Assembly: GCF_018612875.1 (NCBI RefSeq)
Contig: NZ_JAGGRI010000019.1
Location: forward strand, 138,227-202,226
Source of the DNA: Lysobacter sp. ISL-50
GTDB lineage: Bacteria; Pseudomonadota; Gammaproteobacteria; Xanthomonadales; Xanthomonadaceae
DNA length: 64,000 nucleotides
Direction: 5' to 3'
Shown here: positions 1 through 12,251 of the stretch, in pieces
How positions within the stretch are numbered: position 1 is the first letter of the stretch
Layout of the letters: the number at the start of each line of letters is the position of its first letter
Made by a program: the position numbers and the translations under genes
The notes under the pieces: generated by a model
What the model saw: the letters and a program-made list of their open reading frames with translations, nothing else
What the model was told of the DNA's origin: nothing
Databases searched by the model: none

Positions 1-420
<420 letters not shown>

Positions 421-731
421 TGAGCGCGCGGGCTTGAGCGCGCCGGCCGCACCGGCCGCGCCGGCCATTGCGGCCGGCCTGGGCCGCATCGGGCCCAGAG
501 CGCGGCCGCACAACGCGGCCTACACTTCGCCGCGGCCAGCATCGGTTGGCCGTTCCTGCAGGCCGTTTGCGTGTAAACCGTGATGAACGGCGCGCATTGC
601 GGCTCCGGATCAGGTGAACGCCGGCCCAAGCGAAATGTGCCGGGACTTTCGGCGGCTGTCTTGGGCTACGCGGCGGGGTATGCTCCCAGGTCGGCCGCCG
701 CAGGGGGCGGTCTCACTACGGGTACCGGTGT
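421..731. other. Intergenic region between lysS and rpfG
   Basis: These 311 bases hold no convincing gene. The first 100 bases are dense in GGCCGG/CCGGCC inverted repeats that could fold after the lysS stop, but no T-tract follows, so I do not call a terminator. The second half presumably carries the rpfG-rpfC promoter. I see no clear -35/-10 pair. Confidence 0.5.
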
Positions 732-1790
732 GTGAACGTCGTTATCGTCGATGACCAAACGTCCGCGCGGACGATGCTGCGCCACATCATCGAGGACATC
801 GCGTCCGAGTTGTCCGTGCACGACTTCGGCGAGCCCGAAGCCGCGCTGGCCTGGTGCGAGAGCCACCAACCGGATCTGCTGCTGCTCGACTACCGCATGC
901 CCGGCATCGACGGCCTGGAGTTCGCGCGCCGCTTCCGCCGCCTGCCGATGCACCGCGACATCCCGATCATCCTGGTCACCGTGGTCGGCGACGAGCCGGT
1001 GCGCCAGGCCGCGCTGGAAGCCGGGGTCATCGATTTCCTGGTCAAGCCGGTGCGCCCGCGCGAACTGCGCGCGCGCTGCCGCAACCTGCTGCAACTGCGC
1101 CAGCAGTCAGAGAACGTCAAGCAACGCGCGCTGTCGCTGGAACAGCGGCTGCTGTCGAGCATGCACGAGGTCGAGGAGCGCGAGCGCGAGACCTTGTCGC
1201 GGCTGGCGCGCGCGATCGAATTCCGCGACGCCGGCACCAGCGCCTACCTGGAGCGCATGGCCCACATCGCCGGCCTCATCGCCGAGCAACTGGGCATGTT
1301 CGAGGACGAGATCCGGGTCATCGAGATGGCCGCGCCGCTGCACGATATCGGCAAGATCGCCATTCCCGACGCGGTGCTGATGAAGCCCGGCCCGCTGACC
1401 GAGGAGGAGACGGCGATCATGCGCCGCCATCCCAAGATCGGCTACGAACTGCTCAGCGGCAGCCAGAACCGCTTCATTCAGGCCGGCGCCCTGATCGCTC
1501 TGCGCCATCATGAACGCTACGACGGTTCGGGCTATCCCGACGGCCTGATCGGCGATGAAATTCCGCTGGAAGCGCGCATCGTGGCGGTCGCGGACGTGTT
1601 CGATGCTCTCATTTCGCCGCGTCCGTATAAAAAAGCCTGGGACGTGGACGCCGCCTTGGGGTATATGTACGCCCAACGCGGGCGTCTGTTCGATCCGCGC
1701 TGCGTGGACGCGCTGATCCGCAGCCGCGCCCGGCTCGACGAAATCTGCCAACGCTATTCGACGAGTTCTACCCGCCCCGGCTTGGAGTAG
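732..1790 (+). CDS. rpfG: RpfG: response regulator with HD-GYP cyclic di-GMP phosphodiesterase domain
   Basis: RpfG receives phosphate from RpfC when DSF signal is present and then hydrolyses cyclic di-GMP, which controls virulence factors, motility and biofilm in Xanthomonas. The 352-residue protein starts with a receiver domain (acidic pocket VDD at residues 6-8, phosphoacceptor Asp53 in LLLLDYRMPG). A short linker helix leads to an HD-GYP domain with His204-Asp205 (HDIGK) and the signature HHERYDGSGYP with Gly267-Tyr268-Pro269, so the catalytic residues are intact. The start is the GTG at 732, which places the first beta strand directly at the N-terminus; the Xanthomonas protein is slightly longer. 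Only three bases separate it from rpfC, so the two are surely cotranscribed. Confidence 0.95.
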   Translation: MNVVIVDDQTSARTMLRHIIEDIASELSVHDFGEPEAALAWCESHQPDLLLLDYRMPGIDGLEFARRFRRLPMHRDIPIILVTVVGDEPVRQAALEAGVIDFLVKPVRPRELRARCRNLLQLRQQSENVKQRALSLEQRLLSSMHEVEERERETLSRLARAIEFRDAGTSAYLERMAHIAGLIAEQLGMFEDEIRVIEMAAPLHDIGKIAIPDAVLMKPGPLTEEETAIMRRHPKIGYELLSGSQNRFIQAGALIALRHHERYDGSGYPDGLIGDEIPLEARIVAVADVFDALISPRPYKKAWDVDAALGYMYAQRGRLFDPRCVDALIRSRARLDEICQRYSTSSTRPGLE

Positions 1791-1793
1791 CCG

Positions 1794-3983
1794 ATGCTCG
1801 CCATTCTCGGCAAGGTCAGAAAGCGCCTCTCGCAACGGCCCGACAGCGAGCATGCGCAGAACCTGGTGCGCGTGGTCATCACCGCCTTGTTCATCGCCTA
1901 CCTGGGTTGGCGCTACCTGGGCCAGGACGTCGGCGACACCTTGCCGGCGACCTGGCTGATCCTGATCGGCGAGCTCACCGTCGCGGTCGGGCTGATGGTC
2001 GCCATCGTGATGCGCCCCGGCGTTTCGCACGCGCGGCGCTGGATCGGCATGCTCACCGACTACAGCGCGATGGGCGCGATCATGTGCATCGAAGGCGAGC
2101 CGGCCTCGCCGCTGTACGCGGTCTACCTGTGGGTGACCATCGGCAACGGCATGCGCTACGGCAACCGCTATCTGCGCATCGCCACCGCGCTGGCGTCGTT
2201 GTCGTTCTTCTGCGTGATCATGATTTCGCCGTACTGGCGCGCCAATCCGTATCTATCGTGGGGGCTGCTGATCGGCCTGACCGCGGTGCCGCTGTATTTC
2301 GATTCGCTGCTCAACGCGCTGACCCGCGCGGTCGAGGATGCGCGCCGCGCCAACGAGGCCAAGAGCCGGTTCCTGGCCAACATGAGCCACGAATTCCGCA
2401 CCCCGCTCAACGGCCTGGCCGGCATGTCCGAGCTGCTGGCGACCACGCGCCTGGACAGCGAGCAGCGCGAGTGCCTCAACACCATCCAGGCCTCCACGCG
2501 CAGCCTGCTGTCGCTGGTCGAGGACGTGCTGGACATCTCCGCGATCGAGGCCGGCAAGCTGCGCCTGGATCTGGTCGAGTTCGAGCCGCGCGAGCTGGTC
2601 GAAGGCATCGGCCTGATCCTGCAGCCGCAGGCGCGGGCCAAGCAGTTGCGCTACGAATCGCGGATCGCCGACGACGTGCCGCAGAGCTTGCGCGGCGACG
2701 TGGTGCATCTGCGCCAGGTGCTGCTGAATCTGGCCGGCAATGCGGTGAAGTTCACCGACGAAGGCTCGGTTCGGCTGGAAGTGATGCTGGCCGGCGATGC
2801 CGACAGCGGCGGCCTGCGCCTGCGCTTCACCGTCACCGATACCGGCATCGGCATCCCGGTGGCGGTGCGCAAGCGGTTGTTCGAGGCCTTCGAGCAGGCC
2901 GACGTCGGCCTGGCCCGGCGTTACGGCGGCACCGGCCTTGGCACTACCATCGCCAAGGGCCTGACCGAGGCGATGGGCGGCAGCATCGGGTTCGAAAGCA
3001 CCGAGCAGCGCGGCAGCCGGTTCTGGGTCGAACTGCCGTTCGACAGCGTCGCCGCGCCCGCCGCGGACCCGTACAAGCCCGCGCTCGCCGGCGCCGAGGC
3101 CGCGGTCAAGGAAACCCCGGAGAACGTGATCGCGTTTTCCGATCCGTTCCTGCGCCACCGCGCCCGCGTGCGCAGCCTGTCGCTGCTGGTCGCGGACGAT
3201 CACGAAGCCAACCGCATGGTGATCACCCGCCTGCTGCAGAAAGCCGGCCATCGCGCGATATGCGTGGATGGCGGCGAGGCGGTGCTGGAGGCGTTGGCCA
3301 GTTCGGACTACGACGCGGTCATCGTCGATCTGCACATGCCCGGCGTCAGCGGCCTGGACCTGCTGCGCGAGCTGCGGGTGATGGAAGCCGGCAGCGGCGG
3401 CCGGCGCACCCCGGTGATTGTGTTCAGCGCCGACGTCACGCCCGAATCGATCCAGGCCTGCGAACGCGCCGGCGCCCGCGCCTTCCTGTCCAAGCCGGTG
3501 GCGACCTCGCGCCTGCTAGACACCCTGGCCGACATCGCCTCCAGCGCGCGGGTCAACGGCCCGCTGATCGCGCCGATGACGCGCGCCGCCTCATACGTGA
3601 GCGGCGATCAGGTGCTCGATGCGGCGATCCTGGACGAACTGGGTGCGCTCGGCATGGGCGAGGGCTTCGAACGCGAATTCGTCCGCCAGTGCCTGCGCGA
3701 CGCGGACGCCTGCGTGAGCGCGCTCGGCGTGGCCGGCAGGCAGGGTGATTGGGACCGGGTCCGCGAGCATGCCCACGCGCTCAAGGGCGTGGCCAGCAAT
3801 CTGGGTTTGGTGCGGCTGGCCTCGGCCAGCGGCGAGTTGATGCACTTGATCGACCAGCAGATGCCGCGCGAATGGCAATCGCGGGTGTCCGGTCTGGGCG
3901 AGCGCCTGGCCCAGGGGCGGACGGCGCTCGACTCGCGCGAGCGGTCCCGTCACGCTCGCGACGACAGCGAGCGTTCCCCCTGA
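1794..3983 (+). CDS. rpfC: RpfC: hybrid sensor histidine kinase for DSF signal
   Basis: RpfC is the inner-membrane sensor for the diffusible signal factor and also restrains RpfF by direct contact in Xanthomonas. The 729 residues are close to the Xanthomonas length. The N-terminal ~170 residues carry several hydrophobic segments, followed by the HisKA box with His199 ([11 protein letters not shown]), the HATPase region (N box NAVKF, GIGIP, GTGLG), a receiver domain with Asp512 (VIVDLHMPG) and a C-terminal HPt domain with His661 (HAHALKG). A TTGGAG ribosome site precedes the ATG. The gene is convergent with rpfF, as in Xanthomonas. There is no separate rpfH between rpfG and rpfC. Confidence 0.96.
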   Translation: MLAILGKVRKRLSQRPDSEHAQNLVRVVITALFIAYLGWRYLGQDVGDTLPATWLILIGELTVAVGLMVAIVMRPGVSHARRWIGMLTDYSAMGAIMCIEGEPASPLYAVYLWVTIGNGMRYGNRYLRIATALASLSFFCVIMISPYWRANPYLSWGLLIGLTAVPLYFDSLLNALTRAVEDARRANEAKSRFLANMSHEFRTPLNGLAGMSELLATTRLDSEQRECLNTIQASTRSLLSLVEDVLDISAIEAGKLRLDLVEFEPRELVEGIGLILQPQARAKQLRYESRIADDVPQSLRGDVVHLRQVLLNLAGNAVKFTDEGSVRLEVMLAGDADSGGLRLRFTVTDTGIGIPVAVRKRLFEAFEQADVGLARRYGGTGLGTTIAKGLTEAMGGSIGFESTEQRGSRFWVELPFDSVAAPAADPYKPALAGAEAAVKETPENVIAFSDPFLRHRARVRSLSLLVADDHEANRMVITRLLQKAGHRAICVDGGEAVLEALASSDYDAVIVDLHMPGVSGLDLLRELRVMEAGSGGRRTPVIVFSADVTPESIQACERAGARAFLSKPVATSRLLDTLADIASSARVNGPLIAPMTRAASYVSGDQVLDAAILDELGALGMGEGFEREFVRQCLRDADACVSALGVAGRQGDWDRVREHAHALKGVASNLGLVRLASASGELMHLIDQQMPREWQSRVSGLGERLAQGRTALDSRERSRHARDDSERSP

Positions 3984-4034
3984 TTCATCCCCCTGATGCG
4001 GCAGCGGCGGCGAGCGCGCGCTCCCGGACTGGCA

Positions 4035-4907
4035 TCAGGCGGCTTCGATTCCCGTGCGGCGCGATTGCGCGCGAACCAGGCGATCCATCGTGCGCAGCGA
4101 CTTGTCGCCCAGTTGCATCGCGGTATCCACCCAGATCTCGGTGATCTTCATCATCTCCTCCAGGCTCACGCCCTGGGCCAGTTCGCGCACCTGATGCATG
4201 GCCGCGCGCGCGTGCGGCACCCGCCGGTTGGCGCGGATCACTTCCTCGACCGCCTGCAGGCCCTGGCCGCGCGGCGCGACCACGTCGACCACGCCCATCG
4301 CGTGCAACTCTTCGGCCGTGTACAGATCGCCTTCGAGCATCAGTCGCTCGGCCTGGCGCGGGGCGATGCGCTTGCACAGGAACGAATACGCGCCCATGCC
4401 CGGGAACAGGTCGAACAGGACCTCGGGCAGGCCCATCAGCGCGCCGGCTTCGGCGACGATGGTGTGGCAGCTCAGCGCCGCCTCGAAGCCGCCGCCGAGC
4501 GCGTTGCCCTGGACCAGGGCGATGGAGTGCACGCCCGCGCCGAGGCCGGCGTGGAAGGCGTGCACGCCGCGCACGCACTGGCGCGCGTAGTCGAGCAGGC
4601 CGTCGCGGTCGCGTTCGCGGATCAGCCGGCAGAACAGCTCCAGATCGCCGCCGAGATTGAACACGTCGTGATCCGAGGCCAGGACCACGTGGGCGAGGCC
4701 GTCGCGGTCGCCCTGGCGCATCCGTTCGCCGAGATGACGCTGGTAAGACAGGATGTCGTCGATCAACGACGGCGTGAAGCACGCGCGTCCGGGCGCGCGC
4801 GCCAGGTTCGCGTGCATGTGGCACCAGTACACGTCCCGATCGAACTCTTCGACGATGCGCAGAGTGCGGCCGGAATGCGGGCGAGGAAAGGGTTGTACGA
4901 CGGACAT
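4035..4907 (-). CDS. rpfF: RpfF: DSF synthase (enoyl-CoA hydratase/crotonase family)
   Basis: RpfF makes the cis-2-unsaturated fatty acid signal DSF from acyl-ACP by combined dehydration and thioester cleavage. The 290-residue crotonase-fold protein keeps the two catalytic glutamates expected of the family, Glu142 (GGGFEAAL) and Glu162 (GLPEVLFD), one position later than in Xanthomonas campestris. The ATG at 4907 is preferred over longer in-frame starts because it has a GGAGA ribosome site and gives the family length. The gene converges on rpfC with a gap of 51 bases. A terminator-like hairpin lies between rpfB and rpfF, so rpfF probably also has its own promoter in the ~100 bases upstream. 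Confidence 0.96.
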   Translation of the reverse strand: MSVVQPFPRPHSGRTLRIVEEFDRDVYWCHMHANLARAPGRACFTPSLIDDILSYQRHLGERMRQGDRDGLAHVVLASDHDVFNLGGDLELFCRLIRERDRDGLLDYARQCVRGVHAFHAGLGAGVHSIALVQGNALGGGFEAALSCHTIVAEAGALMGLPEVLFDLFPGMGAYSFLCKRIAPRQAERLMLEGDLYTAEELHAMGVVDVVAPRGQGLQAVEEVIRANRRVPHARAAMHQVRELAQGVSLEEMMKITEIWVDTAMQLGDKSLRTMDRLVRAQSRRTGIEAA

Positions 4908-5008
4908 GGCGGTATCTCCGGTAAGAGCCGTCCCGCCGGCCGCATCAGGACGGCTTGTGTGTGGTGGTGGGCTGCGTCCGGGACCGAGGATTCTATGCAC
5001 CTAAAATG

Positions 5009-5043
5009 AAGCCCCCGCAAGGAGGAGATCCGTGCGGGGGCTT
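5009..5043 (-). terminator. Rho-independent terminator downstream of rpfB
   Basis: An 11-bp perfect stem (AAGCCCCCGCA at 5009-5019 pairing with 5033-5043) encloses a 13-base loop. On the minus strand it is followed by CATTTTAG, a short imperfect U-tract. It lies 45 bases after the rpfB stop and about 100 bases before the rpfF start, so it should at least partly separate the two transcripts. Confidence 0.7.
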
Positions 5044-5087
5044 GGAGGCGTCGATCCGGAGCCAAAAGGTTCCGGCCAGGCGCGGAT

Positions 5088-6767
5088 TCAGTGTCCGGTC
5101 GGCGGCGCGTCGCGCAACTCCCGGCGCAGGATCTTGCCGACGTTGGTCTTGGGCAGTTCCTTGCGGAATTCGACGAACTTGGGGTGTTTGTAGCCGGTCA
5201 GGTTGGCGCGCGCATGGGCCTTGACCTCCTCGGCGGTGAGCGCGGGGTCCTTCTTGACGATGACCACCTTGACCGCCTCGCCGGACTTGTCGTCGGGCAC
5301 GCCGACCGCGGCGACTTCCAGCACCCCGGGCATCATCGCGATGACGTCCTCGATCTCGTTGGGATACACGTTGAAGCCCGAGACCAGGATCATGTCCTTC
5401 TTGCGATCGACGATGTAGAAAAAGCCTTTCTCGTCCATCTTGGCCATGTCGCCGGTGTGCAGCCAGCCGTCCTCGTCGATGACCTTGGCGGTCTCCTCCG
5501 GCTTCTGCCAGTACCCCTTCATCACCTGCGGGCCCTTGATGCACAGCTCGCCGACTTCGCCCATCGCCAGGATGCGGCCTTCCTCGTCCTTGACGCAGGC
5601 GTCGGTGGAGGAGATCGGCAGGCCGATCGCGCCGTTGTACTCGGGCAGGTCCATCGGGTTGATGCACGCCGCCGGCGAGGTTTCGGTCAGGCCATAGGCC
5701 TCGATCAGGGTGATGCCGGTGACCTGCTTCCAGCGCTCGGCGACCGAGCGCTGCACGGCCATGCCGCCGCCCAGGGTCAGGTGCAGCTTGGAGAAATCGA
5801 CCTCGGAAAAACCCGGTGTGTTGAGCAGGCCGTTGAACAGCGTGTTGACGCCGGTGATCGCGGTGAACGGGGTGTTCTTGAGCTCCTTCACGAACGCCGG
5901 CATGTCGCGCGGGTTGGTGATCATGTGGTTGAGCCCGCCGAACTTCATGAAGACCAGGCCGTTCGCCGTCAACGCGAAGATGTGGTACAGCGGCAGCGCG
6001 GTGATGATGATTTCCTCGCCCAGCTTGGCGTTGGCGCCGACCCAGGCCGCCGCCTGCTGCATGTTCGCCACCAGGTTGCGGTGCGTGAGCATCGCGCCCT
6101 TGGCCACGCCGGTGGTGCCGCCGGTGTACTGCAGGAAGGCGATGTCGCCCGGCGCGATCTCGATCTCGGGCAGCTTGTGCATCTGCCCCAGGGTGAGCGT
6201 GTCGTGGAACCGCACCGCGCCCGGGATGTCGTAGTCGGGCACCATCTTTTTCACGTACTTCAGCACGAAGTTCATGATCGGGCCCTTGAGCCCGCCGATC
6301 ATGTCGCCCAGGCCGGTGGCGATGACCTTCACGTCGGTGCCGGCGACCACGTCCTGCACGGTCTTGCCGAAGTTGTCGAGCACGAAGATCACCTTCGCGC
6401 CGGAGTCCTCGAGCTGGTGCTTGAGCTCGCGCGGGGTGTACATCGGATTGGTGTTGACCACGGTCAGGCCGGCGCGCAGCACGCCGAAGGTCGCGATCGG
6501 GTACTGCAGGCAGTTGGGCATCATGATCGCGACGCGATCGCCCTTCTTGAGCTTGAGCTCGCCGAGCAGGTAGGCGGCGAACTGGGCGCTGAGGCGGTCG
6601 ATGTCCGCGTAGGTCAGCTGCTTGCCGAAATTGGAGAAAGCGGGACGGTCGCGGTAATTCTCGATCGCGTTTTCCAGCACCGATACCACGGAAGGAAACT
6701 CCTCCACGTCGATCTGCGCCGGCACGCCTTGCGGATAGTGGGCAAGCCACGGACGTTCGGAACTCAT
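5088..6767 (-). CDS. rpfB: RpfB: long-chain fatty acyl-CoA ligase
   Basis: RpfB is a 559-residue AMP-forming acyl-CoA synthetase. In Xanthomonas it activates free fatty acids released by RpfF thioesterase activity and contributes to DSF turnover. The AMP-binding signature is visible (YTGGTTGVAKGAMLTHRN), as are the adenylation motif EAYGLTETSP, the TGD motif (GWLHTGDMA) and the C-terminal hinge (DRKKDMILVSGFNVYP). The ATG at 6767 has a GAGGGG ribosome site seven bases upstream, whereas the longer in-frame start lacks one. FadD enzymes share this architecture, so the symbol rests on synteny with rpfF, rpfC and rpfG. Confidence 0.93.
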   Translation of the reverse strand: MSSERPWLAHYPQGVPAQIDVEEFPSVVSVLENAIENYRDRPAFSNFGKQLTYADIDRLSAQFAAYLLGELKLKKGDRVAIMMPNCLQYPIATFGVLRAGLTVVNTNPMYTPRELKHQLEDSGAKVIFVLDNFGKTVQDVVAGTDVKVIATGLGDMIGGLKGPIMNFVLKYVKKMVPDYDIPGAVRFHDTLTLGQMHKLPEIEIAPGDIAFLQYTGGTTGVAKGAMLTHRNLVANMQQAAAWVGANAKLGEEIIITALPLYHIFALTANGLVFMKFGGLNHMITNPRDMPAFVKELKNTPFTAITGVNTLFNGLLNTPGFSEVDFSKLHLTLGGGMAVQRSVAERWKQVTGITLIEAYGLTETSPAACINPMDLPEYNGAIGLPISSTDACVKDEEGRILAMGEVGELCIKGPQVMKGYWQKPEETAKVIDEDGWLHTGDMAKMDEKGFFYIVDRKKDMILVSGFNVYPNEIEDVIAMMPGVLEVAAVGVPDDKSGEAVKVVIVKKDPALTAEEVKAHARANLTGYKHPKFVEFRKELPKTNVGKILRRELRDAPPTGH

Positions 6768-6996
6768 CGCGATCCCCTCGTTAATCGCTAGTCGATTCTG
6801 ATCGTAGGCCCCGCTGTGTGCGCCGGCGTACGGTGTTTTCTCGATTGGAGCATAGGCTCTACTGGCTGGCAAGGCGGCGCCCGCCGGCGCAGTCCCGGCG
6901 TTGTCCGCGGCACCTGGAACCTGTCAGGATCGCGCAGCCGCGACCGAGTCGAACGATCGTGCGATTACCCGACGCCTTCCACGGAGAACACCCGCG

Positions 6997-7557
6997 ATGA
7001 CCCACGCACAGCGCTTCGCCGACACCGGTCGGCCCGGGCTTGGACGCCGCGCGAACCCGGCGAAAGTTCGCCGTGTGGGCGGGCCGGGCGGGCGCGGCCG
7101 GGCGGGGAGGGGCGCGGTCGCCGCCCGCGCCTTGCGCGCGATGTGGCTGCCGGCGTTGCTGGCGCTGCTCGCCGCTTGCGGCCCGGGCGCGCCGCCGGAG
7201 CAGCGCCTGCGCGCGGCGATGGAGCAATTGCAGGGCGCGATCGAAAAACGCGACGCCTCGGCGATCGATGCGCAATTGTCGAAAGACTTCGTCGGCCCCG
7301 ACGGGCTGGATCGCGCCAGCGCGCGGCGGCTGGCCGCGGCGAGTTTTCTGCGTTACCGCGCTGTCGGGATCAAGATCGTCGGCCTCGATGTGAATCTGCA
7401 ACCGGGCCACGCCACGGTGCGTTTCAACGCGGCGCTCAGCGGCGGCTCGGGCCAGGTGCTGCCGGATGCGGCGCAGTTGTACGAAGTGCAGACCGGCTGG
7501 CGCGAAGAGGATGGCGAGTGGCGGATGACTTCGGCGCAGTGGACGCCGCGGTTGTAG
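6997..7557 (+). CDS. Putative lipoprotein with NTF2-like fold
   Basis: The C-terminal ~110 residues (beginning RLRAAMEQLQGAIEKRDASA) have the helix-then-strand pattern of SnoaL/NTF2-like proteins, which are small binding domains without an assignable substrate. A lipobox (ALLALLAAC) is preceded by a hydrophobic segment, pointing to an outer- or inner-membrane lipoprotein. The start is uncertain. The ATG at 6997 has a good ribosome site (CGGAGA, about eight bases away) but leaves ~50 Arg/Gly-rich residues before the signal peptide. The ATG at 7141 gives a normal lipoprotein signal but lacks a ribosome site. It is divergent from rpfB. Confidence 0.7.
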   Translation: MTHAQRFADTGRPGLGRRANPAKVRRVGGPGGRGRAGRGAVAARALRAMWLPALLALLAACGPGAPPEQRLRAAMEQLQGAIEKRDASAIDAQLSKDFVGPDGLDRASARRLAAASFLRYRAVGIKIVGLDVNLQPGHATVRFNAALSGGSGQVLPDAAQLYEVQTGWREEDGEWRMTSAQWTPRL

Positions 7558-7616
7558 CGCGGTTGTAGCGCGGGTTCGGCGTGGTGGCGATCGAGCGATG
7601 ATGCATCGCTAACTGT

Positions 7617-7640
7617 CCTTCTCCCGCTTGCGGGAGAAGG
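7617..7640. repeat. Palindromic hairpin, CCTTCTCCCGC family
   Basis: A perfect 11-bp stem with a two-base loop (CCTTCTCCCGC TT GCGGGAGAAGG). Related copies (CTCTCCCGCAAG..GGGAGAGG) recur at about 7735-7755 and inside the tandem repeat that follows. It could act as the transcription end for the lipoprotein gene, although no T-tract follows. Confidence 0.6.
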
Positions 7641-7757
7641 TGCCCGATAGAGCCTGCCCCCGCGAAGGCGGGGGGCGGATGAGGGCACGAGGTGAGGTGA
7701 CTGTTCGGAATCACGGCGGGCCCTCACCCCAACCCTCTCCCGCAAGTGGGAGAGGGA

Positions 7758-8287
7758 GCAAGCCGGACTTAGGCGACGTTCTTCGCCGCAAGAGGTGCTT
7801 GTGCGGAATCACGGCCGGCCCTCACCCCAACCCACCCCGGCCCAAACGCATAGCGTTTGGGCGTTCGTGGACGCGCGAGCCAGTGGCTCGCAAGCAGCGC
7901 CCACTCACCCCGCAAGCGGGAGAGGGAGAGGGAGCAAGCCGGACTTAGGCGACGTTCTTCGCCGCAAGAGGTGCCTGTGCGGAATCACGGCCCTCACCCC
8001 AACCCACCCCGGCCCAAACGCATAGCGTTTGGGCGTTCGTGGACGCGCGAGCCAGTGGCTCGCAAGCAGCGCCCACTCACCCCGCAAGCGGGAGAGGGAG
8101 AGGGAGCAAGCCGGACTTAGGCGACCTTCTTCGCCGCAAGAGGTGCCTGTGCGGAATCACGGCCGGCCCTCACCCCAACCCACCCCGGCCCAAACGCATA
8201 GCGTTTGGGCGTTCGTGGACGCGCCAGCCAGTGGCTCGCAAGCAGCGCCCACTCACCCCGCAAGCGGGAGAGGGAGCGGGAGAGGAA
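7758..8287. repeat. Three tandem units (~172-182 bp) containing copies of the acnA 3' end
   Basis: The string GCAAGCCGGACTTAGGCGAC begins at 7758, 7934 and 8106 and again at 8288, where it is the real 3' end of acnA (stop codon and AAKKVA codons on the minus strand). The spacings are 176, 172 and 182 bases. Each unit also carries a 10-bp perfect hairpin (GCCCAAACGC ATA GCGTTTGGGC), a second small hairpin (GCGAGCC AGT GGCTCGC, damaged in the third unit) and a CCCGCAAGCGGG palindrome. The units differ by small indels and point changes, so the expansion is not brand new. Any apparent open frame through them is an artefact of repetition. Confidence 0.9.
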
Positions 8288-8298
8288 GCAAGCCGGAC

Positions 8299-11064
<2,766 letters not shown>

Positions 11065-11238
11065 GCGATGAACTCCTGTGGAGGTGCTGGCGCGCGCCTC
11101 GCACCGGGCGAAGCGCTGCTTGCGGGGGACCGGGCGGCGCGGTGCGCAGCGGGTCGGTGAGCCGGATTATCCACCACTTGATGCTGCGCGACTGTGCACG
11201 GCGCGTCGACGATGCCCGCGGCGCCGGCCGCGCCGGCG

Positions 11239-12144
11239 TCATTTCGCCCGGCCCTGCCAGGTTGTTTTCAGCATTTGCAGGAATTGTTCCGCCGCCGCGG
11301 ACAACACAGCGTTGCGCCGGCGGACGATCCCGATGGTGCGCGAGACCACCGGGTGCTGGAGCGGGCGGGTGACCAGGATGGGATGCTCCTGCTGCGGCGT
11401 CGCCATCCGCGGCAACACCGAAATGCCGACGCCGGCCTCGACCATGCCCAGCGAAGTCGACAGGTGCGTGACTTCGAAAAACCAACTGAGCTTGAGGTTC
11501 TCGCGCGCGAGGGCGCCGTCGAGCAGGATGCGGTTGCCGCTGGTGCGGTGCACGGTGATCAGGCGATGGCTGGACAGGTCGTTCCAGGTCACCTTGCGCT
11601 TGAGCGCGAGCGGGTGATCGCGCCGGCAGGCCAGCACGAAGGGATCTTCGACCAACACGTCGAAATTCAGTTCCGGATCGGACGCGCCCATGAAGTTGAT
11701 GCCGAACTCGACCTCACCGCGTTCCACCGCTTGCAAGCCTTCGGTGGCGGACAGGTCGAGGATGCGGAAGCGCACGTTGGGGTGTTCCTCGTGAAAACGC
11801 GCGATCACGCTGGGCAGGAAATAAAACGCGGCGGTAGGCAGGCAGGCGATGGTGACCTGGCTGCCGCGGCCGTCGTCGATGCCGCGCGCGGCGAACAACG
11901 AGCCGTCGAACTCTTCGAGCATGCGCCGCACCAACGGCAGCAGGTTCTGCCCGACTGCCGTGAGCGAGACGCTGCGCGTGGTGCGTTCCAGTAAAGGCGC
12001 GCCCACCGCTTCTTCCAGCTTCTGGATGCGCCGGCTCAAGGCCGGCTGCGAGACGTGCAGGGCTTCGGCGGCGCGATGGAAGCTGCGGGTCTCGCTGACG
12101 GTGAGAAAAGCGCGCAGATCGAGGATTTCGCAATTGATGCTCAT
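11239..12144 (-). CDS. LysR-family transcriptional regulator
   Basis: A 301-residue LysR regulator: the N-terminal winged helix-turn-helix (FHRAAEALHVSQPALSRRIQ, residues about 22-41) is followed by an effector-binding domain. It is divergent from the isomerase/ABC cassette, and the shared ~100-base intergenic region holds a perfect 13-bp inverted repeat, so it very likely controls that cassette together with itself. One arm of the repeat abuts its own start codon, which suggests autorepression. The inducer cannot be read from the sequence; the neighbouring isomerase suggests an organic acid. Confidence 0.93.
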   Translation of the reverse strand: MSINCEILDLRAFLTVSETRSFHRAAEALHVSQPALSRRIQKLEEAVGAPLLERTTRSVSLTAVGQNLLPLVRRMLEEFDGSLFAARGIDDGRGSQVTIACLPTAAFYFLPSVIARFHEEHPNVRFRILDLSATEGLQAVERGEVEFGINFMGASDPELNFDVLVEDPFVLACRRDHPLALKRKVTWNDLSSHRLITVHRTSGNRILLDGALARENLKLSWFFEVTHLSTSLGMVEAGVGISVLPRMATPQQEHPILVTRPLQHPVVSRTIGIVRRRNAVLSAAAEQFLQMLKTTWQGRAK

Positions 12145-12230
12145 ATCGGATCAATCTTCCAAAAAATAGCATTTCACAGATAAATTCCGGCGTGACAGGA
12201 TCGCATCACTGGATCTAATTGATCCGATAT
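12143..12230. promoter_or_regulatory. Divergent operator: perfect 13-bp inverted repeat between lysR gene and isomerase gene
   Basis: ATATCGGATCAAT at 12143-12155 is exactly inverted as ATTGATCCGATAT at 12218-12230, centre to centre 75 bases. The first arm overlaps the regulator's start codon and the second lies 22 bases before the isomerase ATG. This spacing, about seven helical turns, would suit two LysR dimers joined by DNA bending. The segment between the arms is conspicuously AT-rich and should contain both promoters. Confidence 0.65.
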
Positions 12231-12251
12231 TGGTATCAATCCGTGGGCCCG

